The position numbers and the translations under genes are program-made. Of a DNA stretch of 64,000 nt, positions 36,253 to 43,552 are shown one piece after another. Location of the stretch: NCBI GenBank assembly GCA_947501275.1, contig CANMVD010000002.1:656805-720804 (forward strand), given 5' to 3'. The first letter of the stretch is position 1, and each line of letters opens with the position of its first letter. The notes under the pieces were generated by a model, which did not search any database, was not told the origin of the DNA, and was given only the letters and a program-made list of their open reading frames with translations. The stretch is from an uncultured Tateyamaria sp. (GTDB lineage: Bacteria > Pseudomonadota > Alphaproteobacteria > Rhodobacterales > Rhodobacteraceae).

Positions 36253-36258
36253 AGTTCC
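36234..36258 (-). promoter_or_regulatory. EcfG-type promoter of nepR-ecfG
   Basis: On the minus strand GGAAC (36258-36254), a 16-bp spacer and CATT (36237-36234) lie 33 bp before the nepR start. This implies autoregulation of the sigma factor operon, with one mismatch in the -10 element. Confidence 0.65.
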
Positions 36259-36292
36259 ATGAAAATCGCAAAAAATATGGGAGTGACAACAA

Positions 36293-37102
36293 ATGTCGCA
36301 GTCAAGCACGCCGACACTGGCAGACAAAATCGGACCAAACCTGCCCTTCCTGCGCAGATACGCGCGTGCCCTCACGGGCAGTCAGCCTCGCGGTGATGCG
36401 TATGCCGCCACAGCCCTCGAGGCAATCCTGTCGGACCCGGATCTGTTTTCCGACGATGTACCGCCAAAAGTCGCTCTGTTTGCAGTGTTTCACACGATTT
36501 GGGTGTCGAGCGGCGCGCAACTGAACGACGCGGAAGATGGGCCGGCGGCACGTGCTCAACACCACCTTGCCACACTGACCGAGGGCACCCGCGAAGTACT
36601 GCTGCTGCGCACGCTTGAAGAATTCACACCGGATCAAACCGCGCACATCATGCAAACCGATGCTGATGAAGTCGCCGAATTATTGGACATCGCCTATGGC
36701 GAAATGGCCAAGTCCGTAAGCGGCAAAGTGATGATCATTGAAGATGAGGCTATCATCGCCGTAGATCTTGAGAACATCGCGGCAGACCTTGGCCATCAGG
36801 TCACAGGCGTCGCACGCACCGAAACAAATGCAATCGAATTGTTCAATCGCCAGCATCCCGATCTTATCCTGTCGGACATCCAATTGGCCGATGGCTCCAG
36901 CGGGATCGACGCCGTCAATCGCATTACAGAGAATGCAGGGGACATTCCTGTCATCTTCATCACAGCTTATCCCGAGCGTTTGCTGACCGGTGAAGGGCCA
37001 GAGCCTGCGTTCCTGATTTCAAAACCTTACACGGAAGAGCAAGTCAGGTCGGCCATCAGCCAGGCGATGTTCTTTGCCTCGTCCGCGATCCTGAAGGCCT
37101 GA
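36293..37102 (+). CDS. phyR: PhyR general stress response regulator
   Basis: 269 residues. The N-terminal half (about 1-140) is a sigma-factor-like domain (LPFLRRYARALTGSQPRGDAYAATALEA onward) that mimics EcfG to capture NepR. The C-terminal half is a receiver domain with the acidic pair E150-D151, phospho-acceptor D195 (LILSDIQLADGSSG) and the conserved K in FLISKPYTEEQV. Start ATG 36293. Divergent from nepR-ecfG-kinase, exactly the standard locus architecture. A strong terminator for the opposing dps gene follows its stop. Confidence 0.95.
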   Translation: MSQSSTPTLADKIGPNLPFLRRYARALTGSQPRGDAYAATALEAILSDPDLFSDDVPPKVALFAVFHTIWVSSGAQLNDAEDGPAARAQHHLATLTEGTREVLLLRTLEEFTPDQTAHIMQTDADEVAELLDIAYGEMAKSVSGKVMIIEDEAIIAVDLENIAADLGHQVTGVARTETNAIELFNRQHPDLILSDIQLADGSSGIDAVNRITENAGDIPVIFITAYPERLLTGEGPEPAFLISKPYTEEQVRSAISQAMFFASSAILKA

Positions 37103-37110
37103 GACAAAAA

Positions 37111-37134
37111 CCCCCGCGGTGTGCACCGCGGGGG
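37111..37134 (-). terminator. Terminator of dps
   Basis: Perfect 11-bp stem, CCCCCGCGGTG (37111-37121) with CACCGCGGGGG (37124-37134), and a two-base apex. On the minus strand TTTTTGTC follows, so it terminates dps; it may also end phyR transcription. Confidence 0.85.
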
Positions 37135-37163
37135 CCACTCGTCACCCACTCACTGGTTAAGGG

Positions 37164-37664
37164 TTAGCTGGACTTGGCCAGCGCACGCAGCATCCACGCG
37201 GCTTTCTCGTGAAACGCGCTGCGTTCTGTTGCCATGTCCTCGGTCACCGGATCCTTGCGGTCTTCCAGCATCTCGATCAGGGCGTGCAGACGGTGAGCCA
37301 GACGCTCGTGATCGGCGGCAAGGTCCAAAACCATTTCTTCTGTGCTCAGCGGACCGTGTTTGTCCTCGATGCGCGAGCGACCCACGATATCCGCCATCGA
37401 TGTCGGGGCCAGATGCCCCAAGGCACGGATGCGTTCGGCCAAATCATCGGCCGCGCCAAACATGTCTTCGTAGTGCTCTTCTGTCAGGTTGTGGACCGAA
37501 TAGAACAGCGGGCCTTCCACGTTCCAGTGATAGGCGTGGGACTTAAATACAAGGCGATACGTGTCTGCCAGAACATCTGCGAGACCTTCGGCAATGGTGG
37601 CGGTGTCCCGCACGCCAGTGTTCACGGAATCTTCGGACGGGACGACGTTCAATGCATTTGACAT
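37164..37664 (-). CDS. dps: Dps ferritin-like DNA-protection protein
   Basis: 166 residues. Dps oxidises and stores iron in a 12-mer and protects DNA in stress. The ferroxidase motif is present: YHWNVEGPLFYSVHNLTEEHYEDMFGAADDLAERIRALGH, with the H..D..E ligand set. Start ATG 37664 follows GAAAGGAGAG. Its EcfG-type promoter lies inside the end of the upstream acetolactate-synthase-like gene, so dps can be expressed by stress independently of that gene. A perfect terminator follows. Confidence 0.93.
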   Translation of the reverse strand: MSNALNVVPSEDSVNTGVRDTATIAEGLADVLADTYRLVFKSHAYHWNVEGPLFYSVHNLTEEHYEDMFGAADDLAERIRALGHLAPTSMADIVGRSRIEDKHGPLSTEEMVLDLAADHERLAHRLHALIEMLEDRKDPVTEDMATERSAFHEKAAWMLRALAKSS

Positions 37665-37699
37665 GATGTCTCTCCTTTCGTTGTTTGTTTCACTAACTC

Positions 37700-37725
37700 A
37701 ACTGCTCAGCCCGCAGAATGGTTCC
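37700..37725 (-). promoter_or_regulatory. EcfG-type promoter of dps
   Basis: Minus strand GGAAC (37725-37721), a 17-bp spacer and AGTT (37703-37700), one mismatch to CGTT, 36 bp before dps. It overlaps the last codons of the upstream thiamine enzyme gene. Confidence 0.65.
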
Positions 37726-39367
37726 CCAAAATCGGTGCGGCTTTGGCTGGCATGTGCCCTGCCGCGTCATAAGCGACCGGCACAGTGACCAAAGTTGGCC
37801 CTTCTGCGCTTAGTGCTGCGTTCAACAGATCGGGCAGATCGCCAAGGCCGCGGACATCGGCATGCGTCCAACCAAAGGCAGAGGCCAAACGATCCCACAT
37901 CGGGTTTCCAAACGGAAAGTTGGGCCCGTCTTTGCCTTGATGAGCGTCGATCAGCCCAAGGCCTCCGTCGACCCAGACCATCACCGTGACGCGCGCGCCC
38001 AAACGGGTGATCGTTTCCATCTCCTGAACGTTCATCATGACGTCGCCGTCACCACAAATCGCCAGAACCCGCCCCTCTTCCTGCAAACGCGCCGCGGCAA
38101 GCGCCCCGGGCAAGGCCAACCCCATACCAGCCAGCCCGTTTGGCACGATCAGCTGTCCGGCGCGTTGAGGTTGAACATGGCGTGCAATCCAGAGCTTGTG
38201 CATGCCCACACCCGACAGAACCGTGTCTTCGACGCGCAGGCTCTTTGTGACGACGCGGCAAATGTCACTTGGCGCAATTGGCCCGGTGTCATCTTGGGTC
38301 AGACGCCGTTCGAGCGCGAGGCGCATACCGTCGCGGGCGGCGTCAAATGCAGACACCGACGCCCAAGTCTGCCCCTTCAAGCGTAACCGTATGTCAGTGA
38401 GGGCATGACCAATATCGCCCACAGCCTCAGCGGCGATCACCAGTCCCGTATCCGCCCGTGGCGGATCAGTGTCGATCACGCAAACGGGCACGTCCTTGCC
38501 CCGCGTCAATCCAAGTGGCGCATATTCGACAGCATCAAACCCGACCAGCAGGATGAGATCGGCAGCTTGCAGCGCAAGGTCGACCCAGTCTTCCTCGTTT
38601 TGACCCACCGAAAACAAGGTCTGGCTATGTTCGGATGGCAAAATGCCTTTGGCCATAAAGGTCGTCGCCACAGGGATATGGGTTGTTTCGGCAAACATGC
38701 GCACCGCTTCGGCGGCTCCGTCACGCACCACGCCTGCGCCAGCCACCAGAACCGGACGCTCGGCTGCAGCTAGCCGGTCGGCAAGGGTCTGCAGATCGTC
38801 CTGACCGGCACGGGTTTGCGGCGGTTCGCGCACGGGCAACGGAGATGTGTTGCATTCCGCTGCGGCCACATCTTCGGGAAGACACAAGTGCACCGCACCC
38901 GGGCGCCCGACCTGTGCAAGGCGCATCGCCTCGGCAAAACTGGCCGGAATGTCGTCTGCCACCAGCAAGGTGCGGCTGAGCTTGGTGACCGGGGCAAACA
39001 GCGCCTCAAGATCAATCATCTGATGGCTCATCCGCCCCAAGCGGCCCCGCCCGCCCTGACCGGTGATCGCGATCAGAGGCACGTGATCCAGTTGAGCATC
39101 CGCAACACCTGTCACAAGATTTGTCGCCCCGGGTCCAAGCGTGGCAAGACAGACACCCGGCGTACCCGCCAATCGGCCATGCACCGACGCCATGTAGGCC
39201 GCGCCCTGCTCGTTGCGGCACAGTACAAATTCAATGTCGGACGCGCTCAGCGCCTCCATTAGCGCGGTTGTCTCTTCACCCGGCACGCCGAAAACAGTGT
39301 CGATCCCCGCAGATACAAGGCAATCCACCAGCACCTGCGCGCCAGATTTCGTTGTTGTGTCGCGCAT
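37706..39367 (-). CDS. Thiamine-diphosphate enzyme, acetolactate synthase large-subunit-like
   Basis: 553 residues. The N-terminal catalytic glutamate lies in VFGVPGEETTALMEAL, and the C-terminal cofactor motif is AICGDGDVMMNVQEMETITRLGARVTVMVW, with GDGD plus a later N. The central domain (ERPVLVAGAGVVRDGA) fits FAD-linked acetolactate synthases, but no small regulatory subunit is near, so it could equally be a related decarboxylase. The stop of gdhA and this start overlap by one base (TGATG). It is the downstream gene of the gdhA pair, and its end houses the dps promoter. Confidence 0.8.
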   Translation of the reverse strand: MRDTTTKSGAQVLVDCLVSAGIDTVFGVPGEETTALMEALSASDIEFVLCRNEQGAAYMASVHGRLAGTPGVCLATLGPGATNLVTGVADAQLDHVPLIAITGQGGRGRLGRMSHQMIDLEALFAPVTKLSRTLLVADDIPASFAEAMRLAQVGRPGAVHLCLPEDVAAAECNTSPLPVREPPQTRAGQDDLQTLADRLAAAERPVLVAGAGVVRDGAAEAVRMFAETTHIPVATTFMAKGILPSEHSQTLFSVGQNEEDWVDLALQAADLILLVGFDAVEYAPLGLTRGKDVPVCVIDTDPPRADTGLVIAAEAVGDIGHALTDIRLRLKGQTWASVSAFDAARDGMRLALERRLTQDDTGPIAPSDICRVVTKSLRVEDTVLSGVGMHKLWIARHVQPQRAGQLIVPNGLAGMGLALPGALAAARLQEEGRVLAICGDGDVMMNVQEMETITRLGARVTVMVWVDGGLGLIDAHQGKDGPNFPFGNPMWDRLASAFGWTHADVRGLGDLPDLLNAALSAEGPTLVTVPVAYDAAGHMPAKAAPILGNHSAG

Positions 39368-40710
39368 CAGATAACTCCTTGTGCTGTGATGGCCTTTGCC
39401 AAGCGGCGGTATCCGGCTAAATTTGCGCCACGCGCATAGTCGACGCCATTGCGCCCTTGCCCTTCGTCGGCAACCCGGTCGTGAATGTCCGCCATCAGGG
39501 TGCGCAATGCACTGTCCACTTCCTGGGCGGACATGAACCGTCGGTGGCTCATCTGACTCATCTCTAGCCCGCTCACCGCGACACCACCTGCATTGGCCGC
39601 CTTGCCCGGCGCGTAGGTCACCTTCGCCTTGCGCAGAACGCGTAGGCCGTCTTTTGTGGTGGGCATATTTGCGCCCTCGGCGACGAGGCGCACACCGTTG
39701 TCGACAAGGGATTGCGCTGCAGTTTCATCAATTTCGTTTTGCGTCGCACAGGGCAAGGCGATGTCTGCCTCCTGCGTCCAAGGCTGCGTACCTTCGCAAA
39801 ACGTTGCACCAAATGCGGCAGGTGGGGTGCTGATGTCTCCACCTTCGGCCTTACGCTGTGACACCCAATCGACAGCATCATGATCCAGCCCATCCGGTGC
39901 GTAGAGCGTGCCAGAGGTGTCTGACAGGGTAACTACCTGCGCCCCTTCCTGAATGGCTTTGCGCGCGGCGTGAATCGCGACGTTGCCTTTGCCTGAAATG
40001 GCCACACGCTGCCCATCAAGCGAGATATGCAACCGCTCCAACATGGCCTGAACGAAATAGATCAGCCCATAGCCGGTCGCCTCGGTCCTGATGTGAGACC
40101 CGCCATATGAGGGCGCCTTCCCTGTCAGGGCACCTGCGTAGATGCCGGCGGATTGGCGCCAGGCACCAAACAGATACCCGATCTCGCGTGCGCCCACGTT
40201 GATATCGCCCGCAGGCACGTCCCGATCCGGGCCGATATGGGGGGCAAGCTGGTGCATGAAGGCCTGACAAAAGCGCATGATCTCTGCATCGCTACGGCCT
40301 GTCGGATCAAAGTCCGAGCCCCCTTTCGCGCCACCAAGGGGCAGAGCGGTCAGTGCATTCTTGAAGCACTGCTCAAACGCCAGAAACCGCAAGTCATCCA
40401 AGGTGACGGCAGGGTGAAACCGCAGCCCGCCCTTGTAAGGACCAATGGCGTTTGAGGCCTGCACACGCCAACCGCGGTTCAGCTGGACATCACCCGCATC
40501 ATCCACCCAAGTGACACCGAAACTGATCACCCGATCCGGCTCAACCAGTCGGCGTAAAACCCGCGCTGCAGCCCAGTCGGGATTGTTCTTTTCCACCGTG
40601 ATGACGTCTTGGGCGACCTCTTCAACTGCTTGTCTGAGATTGACCATCCGCGCGTCTTCTGGCGCAAGGGAGGCCAAGAATGCTTCGGTCAGTGCTGTGG
40701 CGCGGTCCAT
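39367..40710 (-). CDS. gdhA: NADP-type glutamate dehydrogenase
   Basis: 447 residues, the same length as the E. coli enzyme; it aminates 2-oxoglutarate with NADPH. Start ATG 40710 gives MDRATALTEAFLASLAPEDARM. The substrate lysine region is GPYKGGLRFHPAVTLDDLRFLAFEQCFKNALTALPLGGAKGGSDFDP, and the dinucleotide fold is QRVAISGKGNVAIHAARKA. The last segment KAANAGGVAVSGLEMSQMS is typical of the hexameric family. It is transcribed ahead of the thiamine enzyme gene with no EcfG motif visible upstream. Confidence 0.93.
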   Translation of the reverse strand: MDRATALTEAFLASLAPEDARMVNLRQAVEEVAQDVITVEKNNPDWAAARVLRRLVEPDRVISFGVTWVDDAGDVQLNRGWRVQASNAIGPYKGGLRFHPAVTLDDLRFLAFEQCFKNALTALPLGGAKGGSDFDPTGRSDAEIMRFCQAFMHQLAPHIGPDRDVPAGDINVGAREIGYLFGAWRQSAGIYAGALTGKAPSYGGSHIRTEATGYGLIYFVQAMLERLHISLDGQRVAISGKGNVAIHAARKAIQEGAQVVTLSDTSGTLYAPDGLDHDAVDWVSQRKAEGGDISTPPAAFGATFCEGTQPWTQEADIALPCATQNEIDETAAQSLVDNGVRLVAEGANMPTTKDGLRVLRKAKVTYAPGKAANAGGVAVSGLEMSQMSHRRFMSAQEVDSALRTLMADIHDRVADEGQGRNGVDYARGANLAGYRRLAKAITAQGVI

Positions 40711-40740
40711 GTATTGCCCTCGGATCCTGAATGTAAAAGA

Positions 40741-40768
40741 GCCGGCACCGCAAGAATGGGCGCCGGCA
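40741..40768 (-). terminator. Terminator of the DUF1328 gene
   Basis: GCCGGC (40741-40746) and GCCGGC (40762-40767) form a 6-bp stem on the minus strand, flanked by further GC pairs and followed by TCTTTTAC. It lies between the short membrane gene and gdhA. Confidence 0.5.
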
Positions 40769-40789
40769 AAAGCATGTCGAATGTTGGGG

Positions 40790-40957
40790 TTAGGACCGTC
40801 CGCGTAACAAGCGCACAACCAGCGTAACGGCGAACAGGACGATGAACAGCACAAACAGGATTTGTGCGACGCCTGTGGACGCAGCGGCGATGCCGCCAAA
40901 GCCGAACACTGCGGCAACCAGCGCGATAACGAGAAACATCAGTGACCAGTACAGCAT
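40790..40957 (-). CDS. Small DUF1328 membrane protein
   Basis: 55 residues, [26 protein letters not shown] at the start and a second hydrophobic stretch ([21 protein letters not shown]), so two membrane helices, the DUF1328/YtjA pattern. The start ATG 40957 has AAGGA at good spacing; ATG 40972 adds MKGKP but has no site. An EcfG-type promoter lies 32 bp upstream. Function is unknown but the family is commonly stress-induced in Alphaproteobacteria. Confidence 0.82.
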   Translation of the reverse strand: MLYWSLMFLVIALVAAVFGFGGIAAASTGVAQILFVLFIVLFAVTLVVRLLRGRS

Positions 40958-40988
40958 GGGTTTTCCTTTCATCTAGGTTCACCAAACC

Positions 40989-41014
40989 AACTTGGTCGCC
41001 CAACAAAAGGTTCC
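40989..41014 (-). promoter_or_regulatory. EcfG-type promoter of the DUF1328 gene
   Basis: Minus strand GGAAC (41014-41010), 17-bp spacer, AGTT (40992-40989), one mismatch in the -10 element. Confidence 0.55.
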
Positions 41015-41026
41015 AAAAAATGCCGT

Positions 41027-41052
41027 GGAACAAATTCCGCGCTTGGACAGTT
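41027..41052 (+). promoter_or_regulatory. EcfG-type promoter of the DUF883-like gene
   Basis: GGAAC (41027-41031), 17-bp spacer, AGTT (41049-41052), 33 bp before the start of the gene at 41085. It forms a back-to-back pair with the preceding site. Confidence 0.55.
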
Positions 41053-41084
41053 AGATATGTAACGCAACCATGAAAGGACACATC

Positions 41085-41390
41085 ATGTCGAACGCTCAAA
41101 GCACTTCTACTGTGCCAACATCGAACGGGTCTGACAGCGCTATCGGCGCAACAGCGTCCGAATGGGCTGAAGCCGCCCGCGAACAGGCCGAAACACTCCG
41201 CGAGACGGTTGGAGTAGCGGCGAAGGAAGGGCGCGAAGTTCTTCAAGCGGCGGCTCATGACCTTGAAAACAAGGCCAAACATGCGCAGGACACCGTGCTG
41301 TCTACAGTCCGCCGCAATCCAGGCCTCGCCGTTGCTGGCGCTGTTGGCTTTGGTGTGCTGCTTGGCATGGCCCTGTCGCGTCGCGGCTAA
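41085..41390 (+). CDS. DUF883/ElaB-like membrane-anchored protein
   Basis: 101 residues from ATG 41085, with AAAGGA nine bases upstream. A long helical stretch (EWAEAAREQAETLRETVGVAAKEGREVLQAAAHDLENKAKHAQD) is followed by one membrane helix and the ending GFGVLLGMALSRRG. This is the ElaB/YqjD pattern of ribosome- or membrane-associated stress proteins. Its last four bases overlap the end of the opposite-strand gene. The EcfG-type promoter upstream supports stress control. Confidence 0.8.
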   Translation: MSNAQSTSTVPTSNGSDSAIGATASEWAEAAREQAETLRETVGVAAKEGREVLQAAAHDLENKAKHAQDTVLSTVRRNPGLAVAGAVGFGVLLGMALSRRG

Positions 41391-41758
41391 GCGATCGCAA
41401 GACCCAACGCCTCAAGCGCATCATCAAGATCGGTGTCAACGAACGGGCGGGCCAGCATAATGACCTGGCCCGCCAACACGGTCGTGCGCGCGCCATTCAT
41501 GATGATCAAGCCAATTTCCTTGTTCATGCACGTGCGCACAAACGCCGCTGCATCCGGGTGGGCCTGAGGCAACAGCATTATGACGAGGTGGATCGCGCCG
41601 CTAGCCGTATCCAACAGGTGTTCCGCCTCTCCAAAAGATCGCGCGATCGCGGGGCTAACCCATCCGCACAAAGTAAGATACTCTTCGATATCCATGATTT
41701 CGACCGCGTTGGTTCCAACAACCAACGCCGCCCGTCGGCTTAGATCACGAGGGGTCAT
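41387..41758 (-). CDS. Receiver-like protein lacking the phospho-acceptor aspartate
   Basis: 123 residues. The overall order (AALVVGTNAVEIMDIEEYLTLCGW, then AIHLVIMLLPQAHPDAAAFV, then ARPFVDTDLDDALEAL) is that of a response-regulator receiver domain. At the beta-3 position where aspartate is expected (LVLMD) the chain reads LVIMLLP, so it cannot be phosphorylated normally. It is probably a pseudo-receiver with a protein-binding role. Its end overlaps the 3' end of the convergent gene by 4 bp, and it is divergent from the Crp/Fnr gene with 83 bp between. Assignment to the fold is by eye. Confidence 0.6.
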   Translation of the reverse strand: MTPRDLSRRAALVVGTNAVEIMDIEEYLTLCGWVSPAIARSFGEAEHLLDTASGAIHLVIMLLPQAHPDAAAFVRTCMNKEIGLIIMNGARTTVLAGQVIMLARPFVDTDLDDALEALGLAIA

Positions 41759-41767
41759 TTGAATGTC

Positions 41768-41797
41768 CTGTGGCTACAAGTGTCTGTCATGCCACAG
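41768..41797. promoter_or_regulatory. Inverted repeat in a divergent promoter region
   Basis: CTGTGGC (41768-41774) and GCCACAG (41791-41797) are perfect arms separated by 16 bp, between the receiver-like gene and the Crp/Fnr gene. The site is not the Fnr palindrome TTGAT/ATCAA. Candidate operator. Confidence 0.35.
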
Positions 41798-41841
41798 CTA
41801 CGATCGCCGCGAATTAAACTGTGACATAGAAGACGGAAAAA

Positions 41842-42570
41842 ATGTCGACCAATTGTTCAAACTGCCCGCTGCGCAAACTTGATGCGTTCCTCCCCATGTC
41901 CACGTCCGAAATTTCCTTTATGGAAAGGTTCAAAACGGGCGAGCTCGAGGCGCAGCCCGGCACCGAAATCATGGCGCAGGGCCAATCCTCGACGCATTTG
42001 TTTACATGCCTGCGGGGCATGGGCCTGCGTTACAAGACATTGCAGGATGGCCGGCGCCAAGTGATCGGTTTTGTTTTGCCCGGCGACTTCATTGGCTTAC
42101 AGGCCGGAGTGATGTCAGAAATGGGCCACTCTGTGGAAGCATCAACGCGGATGCAGCTGTGCACGTTTAACCGCTCTGAACTCTGGACGCTGTTCAAGTC
42201 ACATCCTGAGAGGGCTTACGATCTGACACGCATCGCAGCGGTTGAGGAACAGTTCCTGGGCGAAGCGCTGGCCGTCGTGGGCCAACTCGATGCCCGTGCA
42301 AAACTCGCCTGGGCGCTTCATCGGTTTTTCACACGCCTAAGCCAAGTCAATCTGGGATCGGGCAATTCCGTGCCCCTGCCCTATCGGCAGCAGGATCTTG
42401 CGGACGCCTTGGGTCTGTCGTTGGTGCATACAAACAAAACGCTCGCCAGTCTGCGCGAGGATCAGGTTGTGACTTGGTCTGAGGATCAACTGATTGTGCA
42501 TGATCTGGAGCGTTTGGGCGACATTGCACGTATCGAGGAGGACCGCTTCGCCAAACGTCCACTGATTTAA
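41842..42570 (+). CDS. Crp/Fnr-family transcriptional regulator
   Basis: 242 residues. The cyclic-nucleotide-type sensory barrel (about 35-130) is followed by the dimerisation helix and a C-terminal winged helix with LPYRQQDLADALGLSLVHTNKTLASLR. The N-terminus STNCSNCPLRKLDAF has only two close cysteines (C5 and C8), while FnrL needs four for an iron-sulfur cluster; another cysteine sits far away. A full oxygen-sensing cluster is therefore doubtful. Start ATG 41842. Possible role in stress or redox control. Confidence 0.85.
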   Translation: MSTNCSNCPLRKLDAFLPMSTSEISFMERFKTGELEAQPGTEIMAQGQSSTHLFTCLRGMGLRYKTLQDGRRQVIGFVLPGDFIGLQAGVMSEMGHSVEASTRMQLCTFNRSELWTLFKSHPERAYDLTRIAAVEEQFLGEALAVVGQLDARAKLAWALHRFFTRLSQVNLGSGNSVPLPYRQQDLADALGLSLVHTNKTLASLREDQVVTWSEDQLIVHDLERLGDIARIEEDRFAKRPLI

Positions 42571-42723
42571 ACCAAGCGGCGTCGTTTTATTGTGCGCCTG
42601 CTTCATTTCTGAAGGCTGCTTGGCCCCAAAGTGTGGCCTTGGAGCACTAAGTCTGGCGACGGGTGTAGACCGGCACAGTCGAGATGCAAACCAGCCGATC
42701 ACCCTACCCTAAAAACACAAAAA

Positions 42724-42751
42724 GGCCCGTCGCGAGGGAAAGCGACGGGCC
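42724..42751 (-). terminator. Terminator of the 43490-42801 operon
   Basis: Perfect 10-bp stem, GGCCCGTCGC (42724-42733) and GCGACGGGCC (42742-42751), with loop GAGGGAAA. On the minus strand TTTTTGTGTTTTT follows, a strong rho-independent signature. Confidence 0.88.
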
Positions 42752-42800
42752 GTCCGATGCGCGAGACTGGCAGATTGCACGCGCGTCAGGATTACTCAGA

Positions 42801-42998
42801 TCAGATAGCGGCGCGACCGCGGCCACGTGGCCCTGCAATCAGCCAGACAATGAATCCAATCAGTGGCAGCAGCAGAACCAACAGGACCCACAAGACTTTG
42901 CCGCCCGTGCTTGCCCCGGAGCCAACGATGGAAATGATGGCCCAGATGTTGAGGATGAGAAGGATAAAACCGCCGATGCCGGCAACTTCGATACCCAT
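42801..42998 (-). CDS. Small membrane protein, PLDc_N-like
   Basis: 65 residues with two hydrophobic helices, GGFILLILNIWAIISIVG and VLWVLLVLLLPLIGFIVWLIAG, then a basic GPRGRGR tail. This two-helix form matches the phospholipase D N-terminal membrane (PLDc_N) family, stand-alone members of which are often stress-induced. Start ATG 42998 follows AAAAGGAGA. It is the third gene of a three-gene operon, 22 bp after the previous stop, and is followed by a strong terminator. Confidence 0.78.
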   Translation of the reverse strand: MGIEVAGIGGFILLILNIWAIISIVGSGASTGGKVLWVLLVLLLPLIGFIVWLIAGPRGRGRAAI

Positions 42999-43020
42999 GA
43001 TGTGATCTCCTTTTGATGGG

Positions 43021-43233
43021 TTATGCAGCGTCGACTTCCGAGCTGCTTTTGAGGACGCGATCTCCGTCTTTCTGTTCGATCAGATAGGCTGGATCGTCGT
43101 CGGTGGCGTTGCGGGTGACATCCGTGCCCTTGATCGTCTTGGTCACGGTGTCAGTGTAGATCTGTTTGATGATGCCGGTCCCGGTGCCATTGCCCCAGGA
43201 CCACGCGACGCGGTCTCCCGTGGACAGGCTCAT
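43021..43233 (-). CDS. DUF2945 (hypervirulence-associated HVA1-like) small protein
   Basis: 70 residues, MSLSTGDRVAWSWGNGTGTG, then IIKQIYTDTVTKTIKGTDVTRNATDDDPAYLIEQKDGDRVLKSSSEV, the DUF2945 pattern of a small SH3-like beta protein. Start ATG 43233 follows AAAGGAG and overlaps the preceding gene by 4 bp. Molecular role unknown; the family is widely stress-induced. Confidence 0.85.
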   Translation of the reverse strand: MSLSTGDRVAWSWGNGTGTGIIKQIYTDTVTKTIKGTDVTRNATDDDPAYLIEQKDGDRVLKSSSEVDAA

Positions 43234-43490
43234 GACGCACTCCTTTGAGCATGCAAAGCGGCAATCAGGTCATCTTTTGTCATGTCTGAACGACCGTCGA
43301 TGCCGCGCTCCTGAGCAAGGTCATAGAGGTCGGCCTTGGATCGGTCTTCGTAGGATTTGGACGCGTGATTGATGTCGTCGCTTGCCTGCGCATTTGCAAT
43401 GCGCGCCGCGGCTTCCTTGGAATAGCCATCATCGCGCATGGCTTCGTAGGCGTCTTCATCCTTGATGCTGGGGCGCAGGTCAGCGGCCAT
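43230..43490 (-). CDS. Small DUF7218-like/Rho-terminator-N-like protein
   Basis: 86 residues. The first half (IKDEDAYEAMRDDGYSKEAAARIANAQ) and a second half SKADLYDLAQERGIDGRSDMTKDDLIAALHAQR resemble a SAP/Rho-N-type nucleic-acid-binding helical domain. It is first of a three-gene operon under a perfect EcfG promoter. Start ATG 43490. A role in nucleic-acid binding under stress is possible but not shown. Confidence 0.75.
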   Translation of the reverse strand: MAADLRPSIKDEDAYEAMRDDGYSKEAAARIANAQASDDINHASKSYEDRSKADLYDLAQERGIDGRSDMTKDDLIAALHAQRSAS

Positions 43491-43522
43491 AGTCCCGTCT
43501 CCGTCTTAGTATTCAACGGGTT

Positions 43523-43547
43523 AACGCGGCCAAGTCCAAAAGGTTCC
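43523..43547 (-). promoter_or_regulatory. EcfG-type promoter of the three-gene small-protein operon
   Basis: Minus strand GGAAC (43547-43543), a 16-bp spacer and CGTT (43526-43523) match the consensus exactly, 33 bp before the start at 43490. Confidence 0.8.
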
Positions 43548-43552
43548 AAACT

